A DNA stretch of 35,218 bases. It comes from Bryobacterales bacterium (GTDB lineage: Bacteria > Acidobacteriota > Terriglobia > Bryobacterales > Bryobacteraceae). Of the stretch, positions 1 through 13,652 are shown one piece after another; the first letter of the stretch is position 1, and each line of letters starts with the position of its first letter. The DNA is taken from contig JAUYBU010000590.1 in the NCBI GenBank assembly GCA_030693045.1, positions 1-35,218 on the forward strand, in the 5' to 3' direction. The notes under the pieces were generated by a model. The model saw only the letters and a program-made list of their open reading frames with translations. It did not search any database and was not told where the DNA came from. The position numbers were made by a program, and so were the translations under genes.

Positions 1-756
1 GTAGGTCTGCGACCAAAGATGATAGCCATCGGCGGTGCCGATTAACTGCGCGGTGACCCGCAAACGATCCCCCGACTTGCGGACGCTGCCTTCGACAACC
101 GCTCCGACACCCAGCTTCTGTCCGGCTTCCCGGACGTCCACAGGCTTGCCCTTAAATTGAAAAGAAGAACTACGCGCCACGACGCGAAGACCTTCTATTT
201 TTGTAAGAGAATCAATCAATTCCTCTGTCAACCCGTCGCTGAAGTACTCGTTCGAGGGATCCGGGCTCAGATTGACGAACGGCAGAACCGCAATGGACGG
301 TGTCACAACGGGGCGTCGGCGAGGACGTAGGAACCAGATCGAGATTGCAGCGGCCAGTATCAGTCCGATTGCAGCGGCCACCCAGAGCCATCTCCAGCTC
401 CTGGGAATGGGCGTGGCCGCGGTCGAGGAAAAAACGGGAGCGTAGGCGCCCTTGGAAAGGTCGATCCTGACGGCATCGCCACGGCCGGGGCCGTCGTAAT
501 ACTCGGCCAGCCGCGACCGCAGCCGCCGGGCTTCCACCCGCACTATCGGATCGATCCGCGGGTCGTAGTCGGCTGGTCGTTGGAAGACCTCCACGCCCAG
601 GACGGCTTCCTTGAGGCCGGCCCCTTCGCCGGCCAGCGTCTGATCAACCACGTAGCGGAGGAATGGACCCAGCCGTCCGGCCCCGGCAAAACCAGGGCTG
701 GCCAGGATCTTGTCGAGTTCGGCCCGAATCTGGCCCGGCGGAATCGCGTCCTTCAT
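1..756 (-). CDS. TolB-like / adenylate-cyclase-type regulator with one transmembrane helix (3' end truncated by window edge)
   Basis: The reverse strand is open from ATG at 756 to base 1 (252 codons). It reads MKDAIPPGQIRAELDKILAS...YDPRIDPIVRVEARRLRSRLAEYY..., a TM segment (WRWLWVAAAIGLILAAAISIWFL), then SIAVLPFVNLSPDPSNEYFSDGLTEELIDSLTKIEGLRVVARSSSFQFKGK..VGAVVEGSVRKSGDRLRVTAQLI, typical of TolB/FlgO-like domains. It is absent from the ORF track because its stop lies outside the window. Confidence 0.85.
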   Translation of the reverse strand, partial: MKDAIPPGQIRAELDKILASPGFAGAGRLGPFLRYVVDQTLAGEGAGLKEAVLGVEVFQRPADYDPRIDPIVRVEARRLRSRLAEYYDGPGRGDAVRIDLSKGAYAPVFSSTAATPIPRSWRWLWVAAAIGLILAAAISIWFLRPRRRPVVTPSIAVLPFVNLSPDPSNEYFSDGLTEELIDSLTKIEGLRVVARSSSFQFKGKPVDVREAGQKLGVGAVVEGSVRKSGDRLRVTAQLIGTADGYHLWSQTY

Positions 757-832
757 TCTCGTGGACTTACGGTATGAGTATACCGTTAATCCTACCCCCA
801 GCTACTTTCTTCCGCGCCCGGAATCGCGTTTC

Positions 833-1945
833 ATGGGACGTATGACGAACGCAAACCGGCGCTTCCACGCCTTCGACAGCCTCCGCGGCATCATGATGCT
901 CATCGGTGTCTGCATGCACATCGCCTGCGGCTACACCAACATCCCGGAAACCTGGTGGTATACGGAGAAGAACACCCACTGGCTCTTCGACTTCAGTATC
1001 CTCTTCTTTCACGTTTTCCGCCTGCCCATCTTCTTCGTGATGGCGGGGGCTGGCCGAGAACCACCTCAAGCGGTTGCTGCTTCCCCTGTTGCTGAGCATG
1101 GCTACCATCTACCCGATCATGAACGCCCTTCAGCGTTACACCAGGGTGTGGAGCAAACCGGAACCCCTACAGGCTGCCATCCAATACCTGCTCTCCGGCC
1201 GCTATTGGATGTGGGTCCACCCAATGCACTTATGGTTCCTTGTCGTTCTGTTTATTACTACTGTAGTTTGTTTGATTGGCTTGGCCTTGTGGCGAAGATT
1301 GCCGGACGGTCTTCAGCGCCGGTCGAATGCTGGCTTCCGGCGTTCATTGGCTTCTGCCTGGGCTCCGGCCCTGTTCGCCGTGCCGACCCTGGGGACCCTG
1401 TGGGCGATGGATTACGGACTCCTCGACACGCCCCATTCGTTCCTGCCTCAGGCCCGCATCCTATTGGCATACTTGGTTTTCTTTTCGTTCGGATGGATGC
1501 TCTATCGGAACCTGGATCTGCTGGACACGCTGAAACACAGCGCCTGGACCAACCTGTTCCTGGGAATCGGAGCCGGCATCCTCAACTTCGCGCTGGCGGT
1601 GAAACAGGTCGAGACGATGTCCACCCGCCACTGGCCGGCTTTCCTCGGCACGGCCGTCACCGGCGCGCTGGCGGTCTGGCTAATCAATGCGCTATCTATC
1701 CGATTCATCCTACTGGATTTACTTGTCTCACGCCCCGGTCGTGCTCTGGCTCCAGATTCTGGTCGCCGATCTCGCGGTATCACCCCTGGTCAAGGCGCCC
1801 CTGGTATTGGCTGGTAGCATTCCGATCTTGTATGCCAGCTACCACTTCCTGGTTCGTACTACATGGGTAGGATTTCTATTGAACGGCCGCCGGTACCCGA
1901 TCAACAGCAATCCGGTCAATCTGAAACACAGGCCGCCCATTGCGG
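833..1945 (+). pseudogene. Degraded acyltransferase-3 / glucan biosynthesis protein C-like membrane protein, split across three frames
   Basis: Frame of 842: FHAFDSLRGIMMLIGVCMHIACGY...FHVFRLPIFFVMAG. Frame of 1074: ENHLKRLLLPLLLSMATIYPIMN...MHLWFLVVLFI. Frame of 1687: MRYLSDSSYWIYLSHAPVVLWLQILVADL...FLLNGRRYP. The three pieces are in the order expected for one acyltransferase family 3 protein but need two frame changes. Confidence 0.75.
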
Positions 1946-3507
1946 TCCCTAATCAGTTCGACCGACTGGATGCGGTAGCCGAGTTGGGCCGTCAGAGCCG
2001 CTAAGCGCCGGCTGACACCTTCGGTCTGCTCCCACCGCTCGGTGAACGAGACGAAGACGGAATTGGGTAGCTCGATCATGCGCTTGAAAAGAGCGGGATC
2101 CGGCCGGTCCTTATCGACGGCTTCCATGCCGACGTGAATAGGCAAGCGGCCGCGGGTCAACATGCGAACGTTGTCGATCATGCCCCAGTCCATCATGAAG
2201 ATGTGATCGGCCCTGATCTGGGGAAGCCGGTCGGAGAGGGTGAAGATCGCATCGCTCCAGACCGAGGGAGCGCCGTAGCGGACAAGTTGCGAGTGGTACT
2301 GATTCAGAATCAGGAAACTCGAGCCCCAGGTGAGAACCGCTGCCAGCGTCACGGCTACTACACCGGCGCGGCCGAAGCGGCGCGAAAGTTCGGCGAAAAC
2401 CAACGCCACCAGCAGGTGAGGAATGGGCCATAGCAGGACCACGTGGTGGACGCTGGCGCCGGCCCGCTGAGTGACCGCCATCTGAAACCAGGCCACCAGC
2501 AGAAGAATGATCGAGAATACCGCCGGCCGCCGCGCGCGCGTGTGCCACACATGTGGCACACATAGGGCCGCCAGCAGCACAATCCAGGGAAAAACCGAAG
2601 TGCGAGGCTCTCCGGCGAGTTCGCTCACCCACACCGAGATCCGCTGAAGGCCGGTCTTGGGGAGCCGCGGGAGGTCGAACCATCCCTCGCCCACAACGTA
2701 ACCAAACAGCGCCTTCCCCGCCAGGGTGCGTTCGAGCGCCAGGGCTTTCGATCCGAGTTCGCTCAATGTGAACGCGGCGTTGGAGCGCACGGTCTCGCCC
2801 GACGACATCAGGTTGTGATAGATCACCGGCCAGGCGCCGAGACAGAACGCAACGACGGCAAGCGAGGCTCTTCTCCAACTGAAGGCCCGGCGCAATTCGC
2901 CCGGCACGACAATAAGCGCGGCCACCACCAGGCCGCCGAGCAGCCACAGAAACAGAGCTTTGTCCCACACCGCCAGGCCGAGCAGAAGAAACGTGCCAAA
3001 CAGGGCGACGCGCGAACCGGTGTCGTGGAATCGCAAAGCCAGCACCATGGCCGCGACCAGGAACAGGTGCTGCAACGCCACCGGGCCCCAGTCCAGAACC
3101 GTGGTCAGCACGAACATTGCGTCCGTGGCCAATAGCAGCGTGCCGATGACTGCCGCCCGCGTGCCGCCCAACCGTTCCGCCAGCCGCCAGAACAGCCACA
3201 CGGTCAGCGTCCCGGCAATCAGCATCGGCAGGCGCACCGACCACACCGAGGGCCTGGCGATATTGAAGACCAGCCAATAGATCCACGTTTTGAGCGCGCC
3301 GAGATAGCTCATCAGCAGCAAGGAAATCTTCCGGTGGAACACGATCAAAACGCGGTATTCATAGGCGGATTCGTAGAGCGGCGCGGAGAACAGCGCTTCG
3401 TCGTTCTGGATGCCGGGCAGGGGAACGAAAGCCAGTCCGGCAAGGAAGAAGAACCCGCAGGCTCCCCAAAGAAGGGCTCGGCGCAAAGTCTGTGACGTGG
3501 AGGTCAA
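1876..3507 (-). CDS. Membrane glycosyltransferase, GT39/ArnT-like
   Basis: Long multi-TM ORF with GIQNDEALFSAPLYESA near the N-terminus and many hydrophobic helices. The ORF-track start (3885) overlaps rnr, so the true start is probably TTG at 3507 or slightly inside. Confidence 0.75.
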   Translation of the reverse strand: MTSTSQTLRRALLWGACGFFFLAGLAFVPLPGIQNDEALFSAPLYESAYEYRVLIVFHRKISLLLMSYLGALKTWIYWLVFNIARPSVWSVRLPMLIAGTLTVWLFWRLAERLGGTRAAVIGTLLLATDAMFVLTTVLDWGPVALQHLFLVAAMVLALRFHDTGSRVALFGTFLLLGLAVWDKALFLWLLGGLVVAALIVVPGELRRAFSWRRASLAVVAFCLGAWPVIYHNLMSSGETVRSNAAFTLSELGSKALALERTLAGKALFGYVVGEGWFDLPRLPKTGLQRISVWVSELAGEPRTSVFPWIVLLAALCVPHVWHTRARRPAVFSIILLLVAWFQMAVTQRAGASVHHVVLLWPIPHLLVALVFAELSRRFGRAGVVAVTLAAVLTWGSSFLILNQYHSQLVRYGAPSVWSDAIFTLSDRLPQIRADHIFMMDWGMIDNVRMLTRGRLPIHVGMEAVDKDRPDPALFKRMIELPNSVFVSFTERWEQTEGVSRRLAALTAQLGYRIQSVELIRDRNGRPVFQIDRIAVDRVPAAVQ

Positions 3508-3536
3508 ATAGCGACTATAGCCTAGAAATCCGCGCG

Positions 3537-3554
3537 CCGCCCGCCGGCGGGCGG
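3537..3554. terminator. GC-rich perfect palindrome between rnr and the glycosyltransferase gene
   Basis: CCGCCCGCCGGCGGGCGG is self-complementary over 18 bp, downstream of the rnr stop. There is no clear U-run, so a terminator role is tentative. Confidence 0.35.
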
Positions 3555-3572
3555 ATCGCACATTTGCGACCC

Positions 3573-5744
3573 CTACGGCCCGGGGGCGCGCGCCGGTGGG
3601 CGGCCGACCAGGGCGAACTGGAGTTTGCGTTCCAGAGCGTCGACGCGGGCCAGTTGCACGCGGACGCGGTCGCCGATTTTGAACTCGCGGCGGGAGCGTT
3701 CGCCCACGATGCGGCGCGTGTTCTCCTGATAGCCGTAACGATCGCCGGGCAGGGTCTCGATCGGCACCAGGCCCTCGACGAACAACTCTTCCAGTTCGAC
3801 AAAAAACCCCCAGCGGCCGGTGCTTATCACCAGCGCGTCGAACTCGTCGCCCAGGCGCGAGGCCATGAACTTCGCCTTCTTCCATTCGACCAATTCGCGC
3901 TCGGCCTCGGCGGCCCGGCGCTCGGTGTCGGAGGAGTCGATGGCGATCGCGCGCAACTCCGGCGTCGTGTACCCGCCCGGCCGCGAGTCGAGCCAGGCCC
4001 CCAGCACACGGTGCACCACCAGGTCCGGATAACGGCGGATGGGCGAAGTGAAGTGCGTGTAGCGGGCGGCCGCCAGCGCGAAGTGTCCGCGATTTTCGGC
4101 GCTGTAGCGGGCCTGTCTGAGCGAACGCAGCATCAGGTAGCTGAGAATGCGTTCCTCGGGCTTGCCCTCGATTTTGGCCACCAGTTTCTGGTACAACCGC
4201 GAGGAGATTTCCGGCGCCGCCCGCAGGCCGAGCGAATAGCCGAAGCGCGCGGCGAGTTCTTCGAATTCCATGACTCGCAGCGGATCGGGCGGCTCGTGAA
4301 TCCGGAACAGCGATTCATAGCCGGCTTCCTCGAGATGCGCGGCCACGGCCTCGTTGGCCGCCAGCATGAATTCCTCGATGATGCGGTGGGCGATGTTGCG
4401 CGGGCTGCGCGCGATGCCGGTCATCTCGCCCCATTCGTCGAATTCGATGAGCGGTTCGGGCAGGTCGAAGTCGAGCGAGCCGCGGCGCACGCGCTTGCGA
4501 TTCAGAATCAGCGCCAGCTCCCGCATAGTCTCGAAGCGCCCGCGCAGCGCGGGGTCGCCTTCGAGCATTGCGTGCACCCCGGTGTAGGTCATGCGCGCGG
4601 CGCTGCGAATCACGCCGCGCGTGAACTCCTGGCCGGCGACCTCGCCGCGATGGTCGATCTCGAGCAGCGCCGACAGCACCAGGCGGTCGACGCCGGGTTT
4701 GAGAGAGCAGATCTCGGTGGAAAGCTCGAGCGGCAGCATCGGAACCGCGCGGTCCGGGAAATACACGCTGGTGCCGCGCAGCCGGGCCTCTTCGTCGATC
4801 GGCGTGCCGGGACGCACGTAGTGGCTCACGTCGGCGATGTGCACCTGGAGGGCGAAGTTGCCGTTCGCCAGGCGCTCGACCCAAACCGCGTCGTCGAAAT
4901 CCCGGGCCGTCTCGCCGTCGATGGTTACGATGTCGAGCGCGCGGAAGTCGCGCCGCCCGAGACACTCGTCGGCCGGAATCGCCGCCGGAATCGCCCGCGC
5001 CTGGTCGACGACTTCAAGAGGAAATTGGTGCGGGATGTGGTGCTTGCGGATGACGATCTCGACATCCAGACCGAAATCGCCGGGCCGGCCGAGGATTTCA
5101 ACCACCCGCCCGATGGCGCGGTCGCCCCGCTCCGGATACTCCAGAATCTCGGCGTTGACGATCATGCCGTCAAGGTCGCCGGTCTCCACCGGCGGCGCGC
5201 CGATACGATCTTTCGCAGCCCCTTGCGGCGGCCGTTCGAAACCTTCGGGGATCAGGATCCAGTGGCGGATCCGCTCGTCGTGCGGCACGACGAAGTTGGC
5301 GTCGGCGCGCGCGCGAAACTCGCCCACCACGGTCGGGTGCGCCCGTTTGAGCACGCGCACGATCTCGCCTTCGGCGCGCCCGTCGGCGCCGACCCGGACC
5401 AACCGCGCGATCACGCGGTCGCCGTGCATGGCGCGCTCGGCCTGCTGCGGCGGCAAAAACACATCGCCCGCCAGCCACTCGGGCGGCGCGTCGGGGATCA
5501 CGAAGCCGTATCCGTCGCGGTGCACGTTGAGCCGGCCCACCGCGAACTCCCGGCTCATCCGGGCAACCTGGAACTGGCCCGCCCGAGTCTCGATCACGTC
5601 GCCGCGCGCGGCCAGGCGCTTCAGCGCGTCTTCCAGTCCGGCCCGGGCCTCGCCGCGCGAACCCATCTCCCGCACCAGGTGCTTGAACGTGGCGCGGCCG
5701 TGCGGCAGCCGCGCGATGCGCGCCAGCACGTCGGCGTCGGTCAT
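3573..5744 (-). CDS. rnr: Ribonuclease R (VacB/RNB family exoribonuclease)
   Basis: 723 aa with RNB signature segments: DIVTIDGETARDFDDAVWVERL, HIADVSHYVRPGTPID.EARLRGTSVYFPDRAVPMLP.ELS, HFTSPIRRYPDLVVHR, and a C-terminal S1-like domain. Confidence 0.95.
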   Translation of the reverse strand: MTDADVLARIARLPHGRATFKHLVREMGSRGEARAGLEDALKRLAARGDVIETRAGQFQVARMSREFAVGRLNVHRDGYGFVIPDAPPEWLAGDVFLPPQQAERAMHGDRVIARLVRVGADGRAEGEIVRVLKRAHPTVVGEFRARADANFVVPHDERIRHWILIPEGFERPPQGAAKDRIGAPPVETGDLDGMIVNAEILEYPERGDRAIGRVVEILGRPGDFGLDVEIVIRKHHIPHQFPLEVVDQARAIPAAIPADECLGRRDFRALDIVTIDGETARDFDDAVWVERLANGNFALQVHIADVSHYVRPGTPIDEEARLRGTSVYFPDRAVPMLPLELSTEICSLKPGVDRLVLSALLEIDHRGEVAGQEFTRGVIRSAARMTYTGVHAMLEGDPALRGRFETMRELALILNRKRVRRGSLDFDLPEPLIEFDEWGEMTGIARSPRNIAHRIIEEFMLAANEAVAAHLEEAGYESLFRIHEPPDPLRVMEFEELAARFGYSLGLRAAPEISSRLYQKLVAKIEGKPEERILSYLMLRSLRQARYSAENRGHFALAAARYTHFTSPIRRYPDLVVHRVLGAWLDSRPGGYTTPELRAIAIDSSDTERRAAEAERELVEWKKAKFMASRLGDEFDALVISTGRWGFFVELEELFVEGLVPIETLPGDRYGYQENTRRIVGERSRREFKIGDRVRVQLARVDALERKLQFALVGRPPARAPGP

Positions 5745-5793
5745 AAGTTTAGCGTTACGGGTCCCGATGTAAGTAGTATCCTAAGAAATCGCC

Positions 5794-6276
5794 ATGGAAC
5801 TCAAAGTGATCCGTCTGGAAATCCCCGAAGGCGCCAACATTATCTTCGGGCAAACGCATTTCATCAAGTCGGTCGAGGACATTTACGAAGCTTGCGTGAA
5901 CGCGTCGCCGCAGATCAAGTTCGGCGTCGCCTTCAACGAGGCCTCGGGCCCGTGTCTGACACGCGTGGACGGTAACGATGAGGATCTGAAGGCCGTCGCG
6001 GCGCGTAATGCGGCGGCGGTCGGCGCCGGCCACGCCTTTGTCGTCGTGCTGCGGGACGGTTTCCCAATCAACGTGTTGAACCGCATCCAGCAGGTTCCCG
6101 AGGTCTGTTCGATCTATTGCGCCACGGCCAATCCGGTCGAGGCGATTGTGGTGGAGACCGAACAGGGGCGCGGCGTGTTGGGTGTCGTGGACGGGTTCCC
6201 GCCGAAGGGCCTCGAAACCGAAGCGGATGCCAAGGCGCGCAAGGACTTTCTGCGCATGATCGGATACAAGCGATGA
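5794..6276 (+). CDS. Adenosine-specific kinase family protein (PF04008-like)
   Basis: 160 aa: MELKVIRLEIPEGANIIFGQTHFIKSVEDIYEACVNASPQIKFGVAFNEASGPCLTR..GNDEDL..., full-length match to the remembered family pattern. Confidence 0.9.
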   Translation: MELKVIRLEIPEGANIIFGQTHFIKSVEDIYEACVNASPQIKFGVAFNEASGPCLTRVDGNDEDLKAVAARNAAAVGAGHAFVVVLRDGFPINVLNRIQQVPEVCSIYCATANPVEAIVVETEQGRGVLGVVDGFPPKGLETEADAKARKDFLRMIGYKR

Positions 6277-7295
6277 CCATTACCTCGATTCCGGAACTGG
6301 AAGAAATCCTCTCGCGTCCGAGCCCGGCGGATGTCGAAGCCATGCGCTCGCTCGACGGAGACCTGCTCATCCTGGGTGTGGGCGGCAAGATGGGGCCGAG
6401 CCTGGCGCGCCGCGCCCGGCGTGCCATCGAGCAGGCCGGCGTCAATAAGCGCGTGATTGCCGTTTCAAGATTCTCGTCGCCGGGTCTGGCTGGGGAACTC
6501 GAGGCCGCGGGCATTCAGACGATTTCGGCCGACCTCATGGAAGACCGCGATCTGGCCGCGCTGCCCGATGTTGAAAACGTCGTGTTCATGGCCGCGCGCA
6601 AGTTCGGCACCACCGGCAACGAACACCTGACCTGGGCGCTGAACACCTTCCTGCCGGGCCGCGTGGCCGAGCGTTTTCATCGCTCGCGCATCGTGGCGTT
6701 TTCGAGCGGCAACGTTTATCCGCTGGTGCCGGTGGTAGAGGGTGGCGCCACGGAGCAGACGCCCGCGGCGCCGGTCGGAGAGTACGCCGCCAGCGTGCTC
6801 GGCCGCGAGCGCATGTTCCAGCACTTCTCCGCCCGCTACGGCACCCTCGGCGTGCTGCTCCGGCTGAACTACGCCATCGATCTGCGCTACGGCGTGCTAT
6901 TGGACACCGGCACGAAGGTCTTCGAACGCCGGCCGGTGAACCTGGCCATGGGCTCGGTGAACGTCATCTGGCAGGGGGACGCGAACTCGGTCACGCTGCG
7001 CTCGTTCGCGCTGGCGAGCGCGCCGCCGCGCATCCTGAACCTGACCGGCCCGGAGTTGCTCTCGGTCCGCTGGATTGCGCTGGAATTCGGCCGACGGTTC
7101 GGCGTCGAGCCGGTTTTCGAGGGCGTCGAATCGCCCGCCGCGCTGCTCAACAACGCCGCCGAATGCCAGAAGCTGTTCGGCTATCCGGGGGTCTCCGTTT
7201 CGCAGTTGATCGACTGGACCGCCGAATGGATCCGCATCGGCGGCTCGACGCTCAACAAGCCAACTCACTTCGACGTAAGAGACGGCAAATTCTGA
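6273..7295 (+). CDS. NAD-dependent epimerase/dehydratase family protein
   Basis: ATGA overlap with the upstream gene. Rossmann-like start LLILGVGGKMGPSLARRARRA, then VVFMAARKFGTTG and SSGNVYPLV. The tracked ORF start at 6117 is too far upstream. Confidence 0.8.
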   Translation: MTITSIPELEEILSRPSPADVEAMRSLDGDLLILGVGGKMGPSLARRARRAIEQAGVNKRVIAVSRFSSPGLAGELEAAGIQTISADLMEDRDLAALPDVENVVFMAARKFGTTGNEHLTWALNTFLPGRVAERFHRSRIVAFSSGNVYPLVPVVEGGATEQTPAAPVGEYAASVLGRERMFQHFSARYGTLGVLLRLNYAIDLRYGVLLDTGTKVFERRPVNLAMGSVNVIWQGDANSVTLRSFALASAPPRILNLTGPELLSVRWIALEFGRRFGVEPVFEGVESPAALLNNAAECQKLFGYPGVSVSQLIDWTAEWIRIGGSTLNKPTHFDVRDGKF

Positions 7296-7298
7296 TAG

Positions 7299-8669
<1,371 letters not shown>

Positions 8670-8717
8670 ATCGCAGCACAGCCTGAAGGCGGTGGCACCA
8701 ACTGCCGATAGAGAGCT

Positions 8718-9713
8718 ATGCTCTTTCGGCGTTCGCAATCCTCCGGTCAGGCCTGGCTTAACCGCTTCAACCGGCGTGTCCCCTGGCCGCTTCGTGGAGC
8801 TTTGGTGCTGCTGGCAGGCTTGGGCGCCTTCTTCATGCTGGCGCTGCCCGCGAGTCTCCTCGGGATGAAGCTCACGGGGAAGCTCCCGGAATGCCCCTTG
8901 GCCAGGGTTCTCAGCATGGTGTCCGACAGAAAGTGGTTCAACGCCGCGTTGGAACGCTCCAAGGCGGAGGTCTCCATTACAGGCCATGACCCGGCGCTGA
9001 ACATCGAGTGTGTCCGGACAGCCGAGCGTTCCTTCTGGGTCAAACAAAAAGGGGAAGGGTTGGACGGTGCGCAGTTTATCGCCTACCTGTTGGCCGAGCA
9101 CCGCTGGATGATCCGCTCCAACCCGGACAACTACGTGCGCAGGGGCGACGTGGTTATGGACTGCGGCGCGCACGTGGGCGTGTTCACTCACTACGCGCTG
9201 GCGCGGGGCGCGTCAAAGGTAATCGCGGTCGAGCCCGAACCGGTGAATGCGGAGTGTTTCCGCAGGAACTTCGCGCGGGAGATCGCCGGTGGAGTCGTGA
9301 TTCTGGTGCCCAAAGGAGTCTGGAGTTCGGAATCCACGCTGGAGCTATCGGTTGCGACCAGTAATTCGGGAATGAACAGCGTCGTCTCCGATCAGGGCGG
9401 CGCGAAGATCAGGGTGCCGGTGACAACCATCGATCGCATGCTGGAGGATCTGGGTGTGTCCCGGGTGGATTTCATCAAGATGGACATCGAGGGGGCCGAG
9501 AGGGAGGCGCTGGCGGGAGCGGCGAACACGGTGAAACGTTTCCGTCCGCGCCTCATGCTGGATAGCTACCACCGGCCGGACGACCCAGTCGTTCTGAGCG
9601 GGCTGCTCAGGAAGTTCCGCCCTGACTATGCGCAAACCTGCGGGCCGTGTGAGCCGATCGACTCGCCTGGACCAGAGCAGCAGTATGCGCCGCACGTCAC
9701 CTACTTCGAATAA
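8718..9713 (+). CDS. FkbM family methyltransferase with N-terminal TM segment
   Basis: 331 aa: VVMDCGAHVGVFTHYALARGASKVIAVEPEPVNAECFRRNF (SAM-binding motif I), VTTIDRMLEDLGVSRVDFIKMDIEGAEREALAGA (FkbM signature). Confidence 0.88.
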   Translation: MLFRRSQSSGQAWLNRFNRRVPWPLRGALVLLAGLGAFFMLALPASLLGMKLTGKLPECPLARVLSMVSDRKWFNAALERSKAEVSITGHDPALNIECVRTAERSFWVKQKGEGLDGAQFIAYLLAEHRWMIRSNPDNYVRRGDVVMDCGAHVGVFTHYALARGASKVIAVEPEPVNAECFRRNFAREIAGGVVILVPKGVWSSESTLELSVATSNSGMNSVVSDQGGAKIRVPVTTIDRMLEDLGVSRVDFIKMDIEGAEREALAGAANTVKRFRPRLMLDSYHRPDDPVVLSGLLRKFRPDYAQTCGPCEPIDSPGPEQQYAPHVTYFE

Positions 9714-9720
9714 TTTCGGG

Positions 9721-9802
9721 GACAGGCTACGTAACCTCGAAACTCAGATCGCAGGCGGATGCGGCCTCGGCAAGATGGAGTTTCGAGGTTACGTAGCCTG
9801 TC
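9721..9802. repeat. Long inverted repeat: perfect 25-bp arms, 32-nt loop
   Basis: GACAGGCTACGTAACCTCGAAACTC (9721-9745) and GAGTTTCGAGGTTACGTAGCCTGTC (9778-9802) are exact reverse complements, between convergent fkbM-type and gyrB stop codons. Confidence 0.9.
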
Positions 9803-9814
9803 ACCGGAATTCCA

Positions 9815-12274
<2,460 letters not shown>

Positions 12275-12307
12275 TCACACTTCAACTTGCGACCGGCCTG
12301 CGCCCGG

Positions 12308-13420
12308 TCAGATGCGCATCGGCATGACGACGTAGCGGTAGGTGTAAGTGGCGTCGGCGCCAGGCCGCAACTCACCCGCGCAGTGACCGTCCTTGAAGTA
12401 GAAACGAACATCCTCTTCAGGCACCGCCCGGCAAAAATCCACCAGGTACTGCGCGTTAAAACCAATTTCGACTTCGGGCCCATCGTAAGTGACCGACAGG
12501 CTTTCCTCGCTCTCGCCGGTTTCGGAAAGTGACGAGTACACGCGAATCTCGCCGGGCGCAACCTGGAGACGGATGGCGCGCGAACGCTCATCGGCAAACT
12601 GTGAAACACGCTCAATCGAGGCGCGGAGTTCGTCTCGCTTGATGGTTATGTGACTTGCATGTTCTTTCGGCAACACTCGCTCGAAGTCCGGGAAGTTGCC
12701 GGTGAGCTTGCGGCTGATCAAAAGCCTGTCGCCGAACTGAAAGAAAAGATGATTTTCGTCCCCGGCGAATCGCAGTACAGCGCCCGGGTGGCTCTCCTGA
12801 GCGAGTTTCACGATCTCGCTCATGGCTTTTTTGGGCAACAGCGCGCGGTAAGGATTGGTAATACCCGAAACTTCTTGCTGCTTCTCAACCATGGCCATGC
12901 GATGGCCGTCGGTTGCAACCAACATGACGGAATCCGGCTTGAGCGCCATGAGCGCGCCGTTGAGCGTGAAACGCGACTCTTCCGCCGAAATCGCAAAGAT
13001 GGTTTGGCTGATCATCGAGGAGAGCAGTGCCACGGGTAACTCAGCCAGTGGCTCCGGCATTGTCGGCAACTCCGGAAAGCTCTCTCGCGACATCCCGGCA
13101 ATACGCGTCCGGGAACGCCCGCAGATCAAACCCGCCCATTGATTTTCCTGGAACTTTACTGTCAGGTCGGCATCCGGAAGCAGGCGAACGTAATCGAGCA
13201 ATCGCCGTGCCGGAATTGTTCCGGCGCCTTCCTTCACCACCTGGGCAGGGCAAGAACTGCGAATGCCAAGCTCCAGATCCGTGGCAGTGAGAACCAAACG
13301 TTCTCCCACCGCCTCTAACAGCACATTGGACAAAATCGGGATCGTGGTTCTCTTCTCCACCACACCCTGGGACAGACTCAACTCACGAACCAGATCGGAC
13401 TTGCTGACGGTGAACTCCAT
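12308..13420 (-). CDS. dnaN: DNA polymerase III subunit beta (sliding clamp)
   Basis: 370 aa: MEFTVSKSDLVRELSLSQGVVEKRTTIPILSNVLLEA, ATDGHRMAM, C-terminal RYVVMPMRI. Confidence 0.97.
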   Translation of the reverse strand: MEFTVSKSDLVRELSLSQGVVEKRTTIPILSNVLLEAVGERLVLTATDLELGIRSSCPAQVVKEGAGTIPARRLLDYVRLLPDADLTVKFQENQWAGLICGRSRTRIAGMSRESFPELPTMPEPLAELPVALLSSMISQTIFAISAEESRFTLNGALMALKPDSVMLVATDGHRMAMVEKQQEVSGITNPYRALLPKKAMSEIVKLAQESHPGAVLRFAGDENHLFFQFGDRLLISRKLTGNFPDFERVLPKEHASHITIKRDELRASIERVSQFADERSRAIRLQVAPGEIRVYSSLSETGESEESLSVTYDGPEVEIGFNAQYLVDFCRAVPEEDVRFYFKDGHCAGELRPGADATYTYRYVVMPMRI

Positions 13421-13652
13421 GAGGCCTGCTCCGATTGTTCCTCTCTCCTATTTCCTATCAGTTAAAGAACCGTATTCATAGGGGCTGTGGAAATGTTGAT
13501 ATCTCTCTAAATTCTAGCAAATTCGTACCCTTACGTCCATAGACCAGTGTGCAAAAAGGGGCGCTCACCGGTGGATGGATTCGAACCTGCCGGATGCGTG
13601 CACAGGTTTTCACAGGGGAGCGGTGGGGGGGATTGTGGAAAAACATATAAGT

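Noticed and set aside
3492-5975. 827-aa ORF on the + strand
   Set aside because: It is the antisense shadow of rnr (RNase R) on the minus strand; GC-rich codon bias creates long false ORFs, and the translated product has no family motifs.
13560-13600. tRNA T-arm-like sequence GGATTCGAACC in the dnaA-dnaN gap
   Set aside because: The adjacent stem does not pair properly (GCAGG vs CCATC), and no acceptor, anticodon or D arms could be assembled.
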